Shown here: one piece after another, positions 52,566-62,068 of the stretch | Numbering within the stretch: the stretch's first letter is position 1 | How the letters are laid out: each line of letters opens with the position of its first letter | NCBI GenBank assembly: GCA_050699515.1 | Contig: JBOHFF010000038.1 | Coordinates: 1 to 64,000 of the forward strand | DNA from: GCA-003244245 sp050699515 | GTDB taxonomy: Bacteria; Actinomycetota; Actinomycetes; Mycobacteriales; Pseudonocardiaceae | Direction: 5' to 3' | Length of the DNA stretch: 64,000 nt | Position numbers and translations under genes: made by a program | The notes under the pieces: model-generated | What the model was told of the DNA's origin: nothing | Database searches by the model: none | The model's input: the letters and a program-made list of their open reading frames with translations, nothing else

Positions 52566-52828
52566 CCCCGGTCGACCGCTCACCGCGCCGCCGCGGCCGC
52601 GCCGGTGGTCCCGCTGCTCGATCACCGCGCGGCTGACCGCTGCGCCGATCCGGTACACGGCCCTGCGTGGGCATTGATCGGATGCAACCGATCCGGCGCA
52701 CAGGCGTCTCGTCTCCTAGCTGCCAATCTCGGCCACCGGCCCCATATGATTGCGTAGCGTTGACGTTCGTGCGCGCTACGTGTTCACTCACTGCAGAGCG
52801 TCTCGACGTGCCGAACAGGGGAGGGTTC

Positions 52829-54289
52829 ATGTCTCGACGGGGTTTGGTGACTGGTCTGCTGGTCAGCGGGCTGATCGCCGGGGCTTCGATGACCGCGATT
52901 CCGGCCAGTGCGCAACCGGCGCTCGCTGCGCTGTCACCGTCGCTGGTCGGTCAGTTGCTCTCGGCGGCCACCGGCACGATGCCGGTGATGGTGCACGGAG
53001 CGACGCTGGCCGATGCCGAGCGTGCCGTCGCCGCCACCGGGATGCGGCGTTTCACCACCTTCGGCAAGATCGGAGTGGTGGTCGCGTCGGCGACCAAGCC
53101 GCAGATCGAAGCGGCTCGTACCCAACCGGGTGTGACCTATCTCGAGGGCGACCAGCCCATCGCCGTGCACGCCGCGACCTCTCAGCTCGCCACCCGTGGC
53201 CTGGAGGCCAGGCAGACCCTCATCGGGGCGAACGGCGCGGCGCTGGAGGGCAGCGGTGTCAGCATCGCGGTGATCGATTCCGGGATAGACCCCACGCACC
53301 CGGCGTTCGCCGGTGGCAAGGTCGTACGAAATCTGAAGAGTCTGTGTCTGGACGAGTCCAACACCGACACCAACTGCATCGTGGACGTGCCCAACGGTGT
53401 GGACACCGACCTGCTGTCAGTGGGGGGGCACGGAAGCCACGTGTCCAGCATCGCCGCCGGCCGCAGCGTCACGCTCGGTGATGGCACCATCGTCTCCGGC
53501 GCCGCGCCCGACGCCAAGATCGTCTCGTTGTCCACCGGCGCGGCGGTCGCGATCCTCAGTGCGAACGCGTCGTTGAACTGGGTGCTCGAGAACCACAACA
53601 AGCCGTGCGGAGACTCCGTGTTGCCCGTGTACTGCCCGCCGATCAAGGTGGTGAACAACTCCTACGGACCACAGGGTGGCGGCAAGTTCGATCCCAACTC
53701 GGTCACCGTCAAACTTCAGCGCCAGCTGGTCAACGAAGGCGTGGTCATGGTGTGGGCCGCCGGTAACGACAGCGGAGACGGCACTCAGAGCCTCACCAAC
53801 CCGCCGTCTCAGGATCCCACCGGGGGAATCATCTCGGTGGCCTCCTACAACGACCAGGGCACCGGCACCCGCAACGGCCCGGTATCCGCCTTCTCCTCGC
53901 GAGGCGCGAAGGGTGACCCGTCGACTTGGCCGGACATCTCCGCGCCCGGGGAGAACATCGTCGGTGCCTGCCGCGCCTACCTGCCGATCTGCTCCACTGG
54001 GCTCAAGCCGCAGAGCGGTCCGGGTCTGCTCGATGTGGGTAGCTACAACACCCTCAGCGGCACGTCGATGGCGGCACCGCAGATCGCCGGGATCGTGGCG
54101 CTGCTGTTCCAGGTCAACCCCACCGCGACGCCCGCGGAGATCGAGAAGGTGTTGAAGTCGACCGCGTTGCGCTATTCCAACGGTGCGCCCTACCAGCAGG
54201 TGAATGGGTACCCGACATCCTTCGACAAGGGCACCGGACTGGTCGACACGGTGGCTGCCTCGAGAGCACTGGGGGCCAATGGCCACTGA
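52829..54289 (+). CDS. Secreted subtilisin-like serine protease (S8)
   Basis: 486 residues. Signal peptide MSRRGLVTGLLVSGLIAGAS with likely cleavage after ASA. A propeptide (~35-135) with inhibitor-like strands precedes the catalytic domain: IAVIDSGIDPTHP (Asp), GGHGSHVSSIAAG (His), VVNNSYGPQGG, VWAAGNDS (oxyanion Asn) and LSGTSMAAPQIAGI (Ser). ATG 52829 with AGGGGAGGG upstream. A strong terminator follows at 54301. The 263 bases before it hold only the promoter region. Confidence 0.95.
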   Translation: MSRRGLVTGLLVSGLIAGASMTAIPASAQPALAALSPSLVGQLLSAATGTMPVMVHGATLADAERAVAATGMRRFTTFGKIGVVVASATKPQIEAARTQPGVTYLEGDQPIAVHAATSQLATRGLEARQTLIGANGAALEGSGVSIAVIDSGIDPTHPAFAGGKVVRNLKSLCLDESNTDTNCIVDVPNGVDTDLLSVGGHGSHVSSIAAGRSVTLGDGTIVSGAAPDAKIVSLSTGAAVAILSANASLNWVLENHNKPCGDSVLPVYCPPIKVVNNSYGPQGGGKFDPNSVTVKLQRQLVNEGVVMVWAAGNDSGDGTQSLTNPPSQDPTGGIISVASYNDQGTGTRNGPVSAFSSRGAKGDPSTWPDISAPGENIVGACRAYLPICSTGLKPQSGPGLLDVGSYNTLSGTSMAAPQIAGIVALLFQVNPTATPAEIEKVLKSTALRYSNGAPYQQVNGYPTSFDKGTGLVDTVAASRALGANGH

Positions 54290-54300
54290 TTGTCTCGGCT

Positions 54301-54339
54301 GCGACACACGCCGCCCACTGGCGTGGCGGCGTGTGTCGC
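54301..54339 (+). terminator. Terminator after the subtilase gene
   Basis: Perfect 15-bp stem GCGACACACGCCGCC (54301-54315) with 54325-54339 and a 9-nt loop, 12 bases past the stop. Confidence 0.85.
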
Positions 54340-54422
54340 GGGCACAATGTGTGACGATGCCACCGATGGTGATCACGAGGACGTAGGGGAAGACGCTCCT
54401 CGTCGATCAGTGGAGGCACCAC

Positions 54423-54914
54423 ATGAGCACCGGTGGGATCATTTATGTCCACTCGTCGCCGTCTGCGGTATGTCCGCACGTCGAGTGGGCGATAGCGGGC
54501 GTCTTGCAGACCAGGGCGGACCTTCAGTGGGCGGCCCAGGCGGCGGCACCTGGTCAGTTGCGGGCCGAATGCGATTGGTCCGCCGAGCCAGGTACCGGGG
54601 CGGCTTTGGTCACCGCGCTGCGGGCCTGGCCGATGCTGCGCTTCGAGGTCACCGAGGAACCCAGCCCGGGACTGGATGGAGAACGGTTCTGCTTCGTGCC
54701 TGGGCTTGGCTTGTGGCGGTCCCGCACCAGCGCCAACGGTGACATCGTGGTCGCCGAGGACCAGCTACGTGCGCTGGCCGCCACCGCCCGCGACGGGCAG
54801 TCCTATGCCCACCATCTGGAGCAACTTCTCGGCGCCCCCTGGGACGAGGCGTTGGAACCCTTCCGTCGCGCCGCCGACGGAGCCCCCGTCACCTGGCTCC
54901 ACCGCGTAGGTTGA
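54423..54914 (+). CDS. DUF3145 family protein
   Basis: 163 residues. The start GIIYVHSSPSAVCPHVEWAI and blocks LRAECDWSAEPGTGAALVTA, AWPMLRFEVTEEPSPGLDGE, RFCFVPGLGLWRSRTSANGD and PWDEALEPFRRAADGAPVTW are characteristic of this actinobacteria-specific family, whose function is unknown. No membrane segment. Monocistronic by its surroundings. Confidence 0.93.
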   Translation: MSTGGIIYVHSSPSAVCPHVEWAIAGVLQTRADLQWAAQAAAPGQLRAECDWSAEPGTGAALVTALRAWPMLRFEVTEEPSPGLDGERFCFVPGLGLWRSRTSANGDIVVAEDQLRALAATARDGQSYAHHLEQLLGAPWDEALEPFRRAADGAPVTWLHRVG

Positions 54915-54928
54915 CCCACCCCTACCCC

Positions 54929-54968
54929 CACATGGACACATATCGGGGTGGGGGCGGGTGGGAGTTAG
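54929..54968. repeat. G-rich intergenic repeat, copy 1
   Basis: Contains GGGGTGGGGGCGGGTGGG (54945-54962), a perfect four-run G-quadruplex pattern, next to ACACATATC and TTAGGC. A similar arrangement is at 62884-62926. Confidence 0.6.
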
Positions 54969-54977
54969 GCTGCGCGG

Positions 54978-55541
54978 GTGGCGCGGCGTGGGTTGGTTTG
55001 TCTTGGCGTGATGGCTGTGGTGTTGGCCGGGGCGGCAGGAGTCGGGGTGCTGCTGCAGGATCGGCAGCCGGTCGCCGGGGCGGGCAGTGGCGCCTCGGTG
55101 GTGCAGAGTGCATCGCCGCGGCCACCGGAGCCAGGGCCGGCCACCGTCGTGCTGGTCGAGGATGTGGTGCTGCATCCCGATGCAGAGCGGATTCGGAAGG
55201 TTCTGCAGCAGTATTTCGACGCGATCAATGCGGGCGATTACAAGTTGTGGAGCGGTGCCGTCATACCGCAGTGGGCGCGGGACACCGGTGAGGCTGCCTG
55301 GCGCGCCCAGTATCGCTCCACGCTGGACCGGAGCATGGTGGTGCACCGCGTGGAGCCCCGAGCCGGTGGTGGGCTCGTCGCGCTGACGTCGTTCACCAGC
55401 CTGCAGAATCCGGCTGATGCTCCGTCTGAGCTGGCGGTGCGATGCCTGCGGTGGTGGGTGTCCTACCCGCTGATCGGCCAGGGCGAGGCGCTGCGGCTGG
55501 GTCCGAGCTCACCGACCGCGAACCGGCTGGTGGCCTGCTGA
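54978..55541 (+). CDS. Secreted or membrane-anchored unknown protein, 187 aa
   Basis: An N-terminal signal or anchor (RRGLVCLGVMAVVLAGAAGV), a Pro/Ser linker, then a domain of ~120 residues (RIRKVLQQYFDAINAGDYKL, WRAQYRSTLDRSMVVHRVEP, LRWWVSYPLIGQGEALRLG) that resembles SnoaL/NTF2-type folds in its helix plus beta-sheet order. GTG 54978 start. It is convergent with accD, 7 bases apart. Function unknown. Confidence 0.75.
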   Translation: MARRGLVCLGVMAVVLAGAAGVGVLLQDRQPVAGAGSGASVVQSASPRPPEPGPATVVLVEDVVLHPDAERIRKVLQQYFDAINAGDYKLWSGAVIPQWARDTGEAAWRAQYRSTLDRSMVVHRVEPRAGGGLVALTSFTSLQNPADAPSELAVRCLRWWVSYPLIGQGEALRLGPSSPTANRLVAC

Positions 55542-55548
55542 CTGCTGA

Positions 55549-57027
55549 CTACAGGGGAATGTTGCTGTGCGCACCGCGGCCCGCTGGTGCGGCGGCGAGC
55601 GCTTCGGCAAGCCGCCGCCTGGTCTGCGCCGGCTTGATCACCTCGTCCACCACGCCGATCGCCACGGCGCGGTCAACCCCGCCGGCGATTTTCTCATGGT
55701 GCTCGGCGAGTTTGGCGTGCAGGGCGTCGCGTTCGTCTTCCGCGGCCGCGGCCAACGCCTTGCGGTGCAGGATGCCCACCGCGGCTTTGGCGCCCATCAC
55801 GGCCACCTCGGCATCGGGCCAGGCGAAGACTCCGGTGGCGCCCAGTGAACGGGAGTTCATCGCGATGTAGGCGCCGCCGAAGGCCTTGCGCGTCACGAGG
55901 GTGATCCGGGGGACGATCGCTTCGGCGAAGGCGTGCAGGAGCTTGGCGCCGCGACGCACCACGCCGTCCCACTCCTGGCCGACACCGGGCAGGTATCCGG
56001 GCACGTCGACCAGGACGAGCAGGGGCACGCCGAAGGCGTCGCACATCCGTACGAAGCGCGAGGCCTTCTCCGCGGACACCGAATCCAGGCATCCCCCCAG
56101 CCGTAGCGGGTTGTTCGCGATCACCCCGACGGTTCGTCCGGTCAGCCTGCCCAGCCCCACCACGATGTTGGGAGCCCACTTGGGCTGCAGCTCGGTGAAC
56201 CCGCTGGCCGGATCGGGCGCCTCGGGACAGGCCCCGTCCAGTAACGCGTACAGCAGGGGACGGACATCGTAGGCGCGTTGCCGCGCTGAGGGCAGGTACT
56301 CGGAGAGGTCGACCTCCTCCCCGATCGAGTGCAGGTCGAACATCCCGGGACGGGCGAACAGGCCCGCGACGTGGCGGGCGCGCGACAGAGCGTCGGCCTC
56401 GGAGTTGGCGACCACGTGTGCCAGGCCGGATTTCTTGCCGTGCGCGCTGGGACCGCCGAGCGCTTCCATGTCGATCTGCTCGCCGGTGACGCTACGGACC
56501 ACGTCCGGACCGGTCACGAACACCCGGCCCTCCGGTGCCATGATCACGACATCGGTGAGTGCCGGGCCATACGCCGCCCCGCCCGCGGCCGCTCCGAGCA
56601 CCACGGAGATCTGCGGTATCCGCCCGGAAGCCCGGACCATGGCGGCGAACATCTGGCCGACGCCGTCGAGAGCTTCCACGCCCTCAGCCAGCCGCGCCCC
56701 GCCGGAATGCCACAATCCGATCACCGGTGACCGCTCGCGGACCGCGACGTCGATGGCCTCCACGATGTGCCGACAACCCTCCGACCCCATCGCCCCGCCC
56801 ATGCTGGTGGCGTCGGTGCAGTACGCAATCACCTTGGCCCCGTCGATACGACCACGGGCGGCGAAGGCTCCGCTGTTGTCGCGGGGATACAGCGACACCA
56901 GGGTGGCGGGGTCGAACAGGCACTCCAGGCGCAGTTGCGGGTCTCGCGGATCGGTGACCTTGCCATTGCCCGGCCGGCCATCCGCGGAGTGGGCTGCAGC
57001 GGGGACCGGATGGGTCAGAGCTGTCAT
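55549..57027 (-). CDS. accD: Acyl-CoA carboxylase beta subunit (AccD6-like)
   Basis: 492 residues. Carboxyltransferase half of acetyl/propionyl-CoA carboxylase, making malonyl-CoA for the adjacent FAS II genes. Crotonase-type oxyanion blocks: LWHSGGARLAEGVEALDGVG, VVLGAAAGGAAYGPALTDVV, VFVTGPDVVRSVTGEQIDME and VPGYLPGVGQEWDGVVRRGA, KAFGGAYIAMNSRSLGA. Last gene of the fab operon, as AccD6 is in M. tuberculosis. Confidence 0.95.
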   Translation of the reverse strand: MTALTHPVPAAAHSADGRPGNGKVTDPRDPQLRLECLFDPATLVSLYPRDNSGAFAARGRIDGAKVIAYCTDATSMGGAMGSEGCRHIVEAIDVAVRERSPVIGLWHSGGARLAEGVEALDGVGQMFAAMVRASGRIPQISVVLGAAAGGAAYGPALTDVVIMAPEGRVFVTGPDVVRSVTGEQIDMEALGGPSAHGKKSGLAHVVANSEADALSRARHVAGLFARPGMFDLHSIGEEVDLSEYLPSARQRAYDVRPLLYALLDGACPEAPDPASGFTELQPKWAPNIVVGLGRLTGRTVGVIANNPLRLGGCLDSVSAEKASRFVRMCDAFGVPLLVLVDVPGYLPGVGQEWDGVVRRGAKLLHAFAEAIVPRITLVTRKAFGGAYIAMNSRSLGATGVFAWPDAEVAVMGAKAAVGILHRKALAAAAEDERDALHAKLAEHHEKIAGGVDRAVAIGVVDEVIKPAQTRRRLAEALAAAPAGRGAHSNIPL

Positions 57028-57070
57028 CGGGTGATCTCCTTGAAAGCCGGGGTGCCCTGCCTGCGGCCGG

Positions 57071-58294
57071 TCAGGCCGAGGTGAAGGTGAGCGCCACGTT
57101 GTGCCCGCCGAAACCGAACGAGTCGTTGACGGCTGCGTCCAACCGCACCTCGCGGGCGGAGCCGGTTACCACGTCGAGCTGCACGCCCGGGTCGATGTCC
57201 TCCAGGTTGAGCGTCGGCGGCACGACGCCGTCCCGCAGCGCCAACACGCAGGCCAGGCCCTCGACTGCGCCGGCGGCACCGAGCAGGTGTCCCAAGGCCC
57301 CCTTGGGGGCGGTGACCACCGCGTGGTCACCGACCGCGGCCCGGATCGCGGCCGCCTCGGCGACGTCGCCGACCGCGGTGGCGGTGGCGTGGGCGTTGAC
57401 GTGCCCGATGTCGGTCTTGCTCAGCCCCGCGGTGCGCAACGCGGCCGAGATCGCCCGGCCCGCTCCGATGCCTTCCGGCTCGGGGGCGGTGATGTGGTGG
57501 CCGTCGGAGCTGGTGCCCACCCCGGCCAGCCGGCCGTGCCGGACCGCTCCCCGAGCCGCGGCGAACTCGGCCCGCTCGAGCACCATCACCCCGGCGCCCT
57601 CGCCCAGCACGAATCCATCCCGCGCGATGTCGAACGGGCGGGAGGCCCGTTCCGGCTCGTTGTTACGGGTGCTCATAGCCCGCATCTGAGCGAACCCGGC
57701 CAACGTGATGGGAATGATGCAGGCCTCCGCGCCGCCGGCCACCACCACGTCGACCTCATTGGCGTGCAACATTCGCCAGGCGATGGCCAACGCCTCGGCA
57801 CCCGATGCGCAGGCGGCGACCGGGGCATGCACCCCGCCGCGGGCACCGAGGTCCAGTCCGACATGCGCGGCCGGCCCGTTGGGCATGAGCATCGGGATGG
57901 TCAGCGGCGAGACCTTGCGCATTCCGAGGTTCTCGAGCAGATCGTCCTGCCCGAGCAGGGTCAACGCGCCACCGATACCGGTGCCGATCACGACCGCCAA
58001 CCGCTCCCGGTCGACCTCAGGCGTGCCGGCGTGCCGCCAGGCCTCCCGCGCGGCGATGATCGCAACCTGCTCGCAACGATCCCATCTGCGGGCTTCCACC
58101 CGCGGAAGGCAGTCGCTCGGATCGACGGCCAGCTTCGCGGCGATCCGCACCGGCAGCTCGAAGCGATCGACCCAGTCCTCGGTCAGCGCCACAATCCCGC
58201 TCTTGCCGGCCCGCAAGGCGTCCCACGTCGAGGCGACGTCCCCGCCCAGCGGTGTCGTCGCGCCGAGCCCGGTGATGACGACCTCGGTGGTCAT
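57071..58294 (-). CDS. fabF: Beta-ketoacyl-ACP synthase II
   Basis: 407 residues. Elongating condensing enzyme of FAS II. Catalytic triad: Cys in APVAACASGAEALA, His in VNAHATATAVGD and His in GALGHLLGAAGAVEG; C-terminal NDSFGFGGHNVALTF. A single synthase is present where mycolate producers have KasA and KasB. Confidence 0.97.
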   Translation of the reverse strand: MTTEVVITGLGATTPLGGDVASTWDALRAGKSGIVALTEDWVDRFELPVRIAAKLAVDPSDCLPRVEARRWDRCEQVAIIAAREAWRHAGTPEVDRERLAVVIGTGIGGALTLLGQDDLLENLGMRKVSPLTIPMLMPNGPAAHVGLDLGARGGVHAPVAACASGAEALAIAWRMLHANEVDVVVAGGAEACIIPITLAGFAQMRAMSTRNNEPERASRPFDIARDGFVLGEGAGVMVLERAEFAAARGAVRHGRLAGVGTSSDGHHITAPEPEGIGAGRAISAALRTAGLSKTDIGHVNAHATATAVGDVAEAAAIRAAVGDHAVVTAPKGALGHLLGAAGAVEGLACVLALRDGVVPPTLNLEDIDPGVQLDVVTGSAREVRLDAAVNDSFGFGGHNVALTFTSA

Positions 58295-58342
58295 ACGCGC
58301 CTCCGTGGCGATGTGTTCGGCTGTGTCATGTGATCTTGGCGA

Positions 58343-58582
58343 TCATGCGGTCTTGGCGACGTAGTCCACCGCGTCCCCGACGGTCTTGAGGTTGGCCAGC
58401 ACGTCGTCGGGCACCTTGACGCCGAACTTGTCCTCCACCTGTACGGCGATCTCCACCATGGACAGAGAGTCGATGTCCAGCTCGTCCACGAAGGACTTCT
58501 CCGGGGTGATCTCGCTGGGCTCCACGCCCGCCACCTCGTTCACGATCTCGGCAATGCCGTGGAGGATTTCCTCATTCGTCAC
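58343..58582 (-). CDS. acpP: Acyl carrier protein
   Basis: 79 residues, acidic. The serine for 4'-phosphopantetheine is in DELDIDSLSMVEIAVQVED. Starts with GTG 58582, with AAGGGA about 9 bases upstream. It shuttles acyl chains between FabD, FabH and FabF. Confidence 0.96.
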   Translation of the reverse strand: MTNEEILHGIAEIVNEVAGVEPSEITPEKSFVDELDIDSLSMVEIAVQVEDKFGVKVPDDVLANLKTVGDAVDYVAKTA

Positions 58583-58667
58583 TGGCGTATGTCCCTTCTG
58601 TCGGTCGCGCTGATCGGGGCGGCGCGCCCCACCCGGCGATGCATTCTCCAGCTGCGGCTGATGGGCC

Positions 58668-59660
58668 TCACGGCAGGACCACCGCCTGGCTTGCGTAGCA
58701 CAGCCCGGCGCCGAACCCGACCAGCAGCGCGATGTCCCCGGAGCGGATTCGGCCCTCGGCGCGCATGTGGTCCAGTGCCAGCGGTATCGACGCCGAGGAT
58801 GTGTTGCCCGAGTGGACGATGTCATCGGCAACCACCATGTCCTCGCGACCGCCGGCGTCCCGGATGCGCTTGGCGATGGCTTCAACGATGCGTAGATTCG
58901 CCTGGTGGGGCACCAGCACATCGACATCCGATGGGGTGAGCCCGGCCCTCGCCAGTGCCTGCAACGCCACCGGTGCGATCTTCGTGATCGCCCACCGGTA
59001 CACCTCCTGGCCCTCCTGTCGCAGGAAGGAGGTGCGGTCGGCGATCACGATGGTGCCGACCAGATCTCCGGCGCTACCAGCGGCGATCGGGCCGATTCCT
59101 GGCTGCTCACCGGGCTCGAGGGGACCCACCACTGCCGCGCCCGCGCCGTCGGCGAAGATGATGCAGGTAGAACGGTCCAGGGGATCGACCCAGTCGGAGA
59201 GCCTCTCGGCACCGATCACCAGCACGTGCCGCGCGGAACCGGCGCGGATCATGTCGGATGCGGTGCCCAGCCCGTAGCAGAAACCGGCGCACGCGGCGTT
59301 GATGTCGAAGGCAGCGGCGCTGCGCACCCCGATGCGGTCCGCGGTCTGCGCCGCCGCATTGGGGATGTGGGTGGGCATCGTGCAGGTCGCGACCAGGACC
59401 GCGTCGATGTCCGAGGGAGCCAGCCCGGCGTCGGCCAGTGCCTTGGAACCGGCATCGACGGCCATGTCGACCACGGACTCGTCGTGGCGGGCGAAACGCC
59501 GCTCCACGATGCCCACCCGGGCCTGGATCCACTCGTCGGTGGTGTCCACCCCGCGGGCGGCGATGTCCGCATTGGTCACGATCTGTTCGGGTTGCCTGCT
59601 GCCCAGGCCGACGATGCGCGCACCAGGGGTCGGCGTGAGCTGCCGGAGTGTGGGGCTCAC
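58668..59660 (-). CDS. fabH: Beta-ketoacyl-ACP synthase III
   Basis: 330 residues. Starts fatty acid synthesis from an acyl-CoA and malonyl-ACP. Catalytic Cys in DINAACAGFCYGL, His in LVPHQANLRIVEAIAKR, Asn in HSGNTSSASIPLAL. The ATG overlaps the fabD stop by 4 bases. Confidence 0.96.
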   Translation of the reverse strand: MSPTLRQLTPTPGARIVGLGSRQPEQIVTNADIAARGVDTTDEWIQARVGIVERRFARHDESVVDMAVDAGSKALADAGLAPSDIDAVLVATCTMPTHIPNAAAQTADRIGVRSAAAFDINAACAGFCYGLGTASDMIRAGSARHVLVIGAERLSDWVDPLDRSTCIIFADGAGAAVVGPLEPGEQPGIGPIAAGSAGDLVGTIVIADRTSFLRQEGQEVYRWAITKIAPVALQALARAGLTPSDVDVLVPHQANLRIVEAIAKRIRDAGGREDMVVADDIVHSGNTSSASIPLALDHMRAEGRIRSGDIALLVGFGAGLCYASQAVVLP

Positions 59661-60598
59661 GCGGGAATTCCTGATCGGTCTGAGTGGCTACAGATCAGCT
59701 CGGCGACCTTGTCCAAGTCCTCCGGTGTCTTCAGGGCCAGCGTAATGACCCCCTTCAGCTCCCGTCTGACCAGTCCGGACAGCGTTGCGCCGGGCGGAAG
59801 CTCGATCGTCGCGGTGGCCTTCGACGCGCGCAGGGTCGCCAGACAGGAGTCCCAGCGGACCGGTCTGGTCACCTGCGCGATCAGCCGGCGCAGCATCTCG
59901 GCGCCTTCAGTGATCACCTCGCCGTCCGCGTTGGACAGGATCGGGCGAGCGGGGTCCTCAGCGGTGAGCTGGGCGGCGTAGGCAGCGAGAGCCTGCTCGG
60001 CCGGAGCCATGAAACGGGTGTGGAAGGCTCCGGCGACCGGCAATGGCCGTACCCGCGTTGCGGCAGGCTGGTGCGCGGCCAGCTCCGCCAGCGCGTCGAG
60101 CCGACCCCCCGCGACGATCTGCCCGGCGCCGTTGCGATTGGCGGCGTCGAGCCCGAGCCGGGTCAGCACCGCCGCGACGTCATCGGGATCGCCCCCGAGC
60201 ACGGCGGACATCCCGGTGGGCTCCACCGCGCACGCCGCGGCCATCTCCCGGCCCCGGACTGCGGCGAGGGCGACGGCATCGTCGGCGGTGAGCACCCCGG
60301 CGATCGCCGCCGCGGTGAGCTCACCGACCGAGTGACCGGCGACCGGAGCGTCGGTCGGCAGGTCCACCCGCCGGAGCAATTGTTCGGCGGCGAGCAGCGA
60401 CAGCGCCACGATCAGCGGTTGGGTCACCGCGGTGTTCTTGATCTCCTCGGCGTCCGCTGTGGTGCCCAGGCGCAGCAGATCCAGCCCGGCGCTGTGCGAC
60501 CACGCCGCGATCCGCTCCTCGGCACCCTCCGTCTCCAGCCAGGGCGCCAGCATGGCGGGAGCCTGGGCGCCTTGTCCGGGTGCGAGCAGCGCGATCAT
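59657..60598 (-). CDS. fabD: Malonyl-CoA:ACP transacylase
   Basis: 313 residues. Loads malonate onto ACP. Motifs: LAPGQGAQAPAML, AGHSVGELTAAAIAG (nucleophile Ser), VRGREMAAAC and PVAGAFHTRFM (catalytic His). First gene of fabD-fabH-acpP-fabF-accD. Confidence 0.96.
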   Translation of the reverse strand: MIALLAPGQGAQAPAMLAPWLETEGAEERIAAWSHSAGLDLLRLGTTADAEEIKNTAVTQPLIVALSLLAAEQLLRRVDLPTDAPVAGHSVGELTAAAIAGVLTADDAVALAAVRGREMAAACAVEPTGMSAVLGGDPDDVAAVLTRLGLDAANRNGAGQIVAGGRLDALAELAAHQPAATRVRPLPVAGAFHTRFMAPAEQALAAYAAQLTAEDPARPILSNADGEVITEGAEMLRRLIAQVTRPVRWDSCLATLRASKATATIELPPGATLSGLVRRELKGVITLALKTPEDLDKVAELICSHSDRSGIPA

Positions 60599-60662
60599 TC
60601 GCTCTACTGAACACCCTGCCGGGCCACGCTGGTGATGCTGCTGGTCACGAAGTCCACCGAGG

Positions 60663-60679
60663 CATTCTTGTTGAATGTC
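60663..60679. promoter_or_regulatory. Candidate FasR operator between fasR and fabD
   Basis: An imperfect dyad GCATTC-TTGTT-GAATGT lies 64 bases before fabD in the 99-bp fasR-fabD gap. FasR activates the fab operon in Streptomyces by binding this gap; the exact site here is a guess. Confidence 0.3.
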
Positions 60680-60697
60680 TACAAGCAGGGCGCTGCA

Positions 60698-61882
60698 TTA
60701 CCACAGGCCGCGGGAGCGGGCCAACCGGCCCACCGCCAAGCCCACCCGTAGCACCAGCCCGTCCCGCGGATCACCGGGCACCCGGCCGGTGATCTCGGCG
60801 ATGCGGCGCAGCCGGTACCGGACCGTGTTGGGATGGACGAACAGCCGCCGTGCGCAGACCTCCAATACTCCGCTGGCGTCGAAGAAGGCATCGAGGGTCT
60901 CGACGAGCCCACCGCTGGTCGCTGCCAGTGGCCGCATCACCTGGTCCACCAGCAGCCGTTCCGCCTCGGGGTCACCGGCCAGCGCGCGCTCGGGAAGGAG
61001 CTCGGCCGCCGGAACCGGGCGCGGCGCGGTGGGCCAGGCCGCCACGGCTCGCAGCGCGGAGAGGGCATCGGCGGCGCTGCGGTGCGCCTCGGCCAGCGTG
61101 GGCACCGTCGGTCCCACGACCACCGGACCGTCGCCGAAAGCGTTGATCAACCATTGGTGGTCCTCCGGCGGGGTGGCTCGGCCGCTGACGACCAGCACCA
61201 GGCGGGACCCCTGCACCCCGACGAGCACTCCTCGGCCGGTGCTGATAGCGATCCCCCGGATGTCGGAGAGCAGCTCCGGCTTCTCGTCCGGCGGTGGGTT
61301 GCCCACCACCACCGTCGCCGGCGCCGATGGTTCCAACCCGAGGGCCGCCGCACGGGACAGTAGTGACTCCTCGCCGTCCCCGCGCATGATGCCATCCACG
61401 ACGAGTGCTTCCAGCCGCGCGTCCCAGGCGCCGCGCGCCTCCGCCGCGCCGGCGTAAGTGCTGGCAGCGGCGAAGGCGACCTCGCGGCTGTAGCGCAGCG
61501 AGGCCTCCGTGAGCACCGCGCGCTCGGCGTCGTCAGCGGCGAGCGCGGGCAGCTGCTCCTCGAACACCGATGTCGCGACCCGGACCAGCTCGACGGTCTG
61601 GCGCAGGCTGATCCAGCGGCTCAGATCGCGGGGAGCGGTGCGGAACGCGTCGAAGGTAAGTTTGATCGAGTGCTGTGGATCCTTGAGCCATTCGACGAAG
61701 TTCGCCACGGTGGTCTGGGTGACGAGCAGGACTCCGGCTCGCTGGTCGGCCGGCAGCCGGCTGAACCAGGGGTAACGCAGCTCCATCTCGGCCACACTGG
61801 CCGTGGCGAGCCCACCAGAGGCGAGTGCCAGCTTGCGCAGTGTGCTGGCGGAGAGCGGGTGGGTACTCGTCTGGACGGTCAT
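60698..61882 (-). CDS. fasR: PucR-type regulator of fatty acid synthesis (FasR)
   Basis: 394 residues. GGDEF-like central region of the PucR/CdaR class and a C-terminal helix-turn-helix (LEVCARRLFVHPNTVRYRLR, then RIAEITGRVPGDPRDGLVLR). In Streptomyces coelicolor the FasR orthologue stands before fabD and activates the operon. ATG 61882 follows no strong ribosome site. A much longer frame upstream is antisense to the pirin gene and is not used. Confidence 0.92.
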   Translation of the reverse strand: MTVQTSTHPLSASTLRKLALASGGLATASVAEMELRYPWFSRLPADQRAGVLLVTQTTVANFVEWLKDPQHSIKLTFDAFRTAPRDLSRWISLRQTVELVRVATSVFEEQLPALAADDAERAVLTEASLRYSREVAFAAASTYAGAAEARGAWDARLEALVVDGIMRGDGEESLLSRAAALGLEPSAPATVVVGNPPPDEKPELLSDIRGIAISTGRGVLVGVQGSRLVLVVSGRATPPEDHQWLINAFGDGPVVVGPTVPTLAEAHRSAADALSALRAVAAWPTAPRPVPAAELLPERALAGDPEAERLLVDQVMRPLAATSGGLVETLDAFFDASGVLEVCARRLFVHPNTVRYRLRRIAEITGRVPGDPRDGLVLRVGLAVGRLARSRGLW

Positions 61883-62068
61883 GAAGCCAGCATCGCACGG
61901 CGACGTCAGGCATAACGGCAGAACAACAGCGCAACAACGGAAAGCAACGGGGATGGCTCCGCGGGATAGTGTACGGGTGGAGAGGGCAGTGGTGGGCAAT
62001 CCGGCGTGGTCCGAGTAACCCCCTGTCGGAGCAGGCATGAAGCCGGGGTAGCCGGTCGAGGAGAGACG

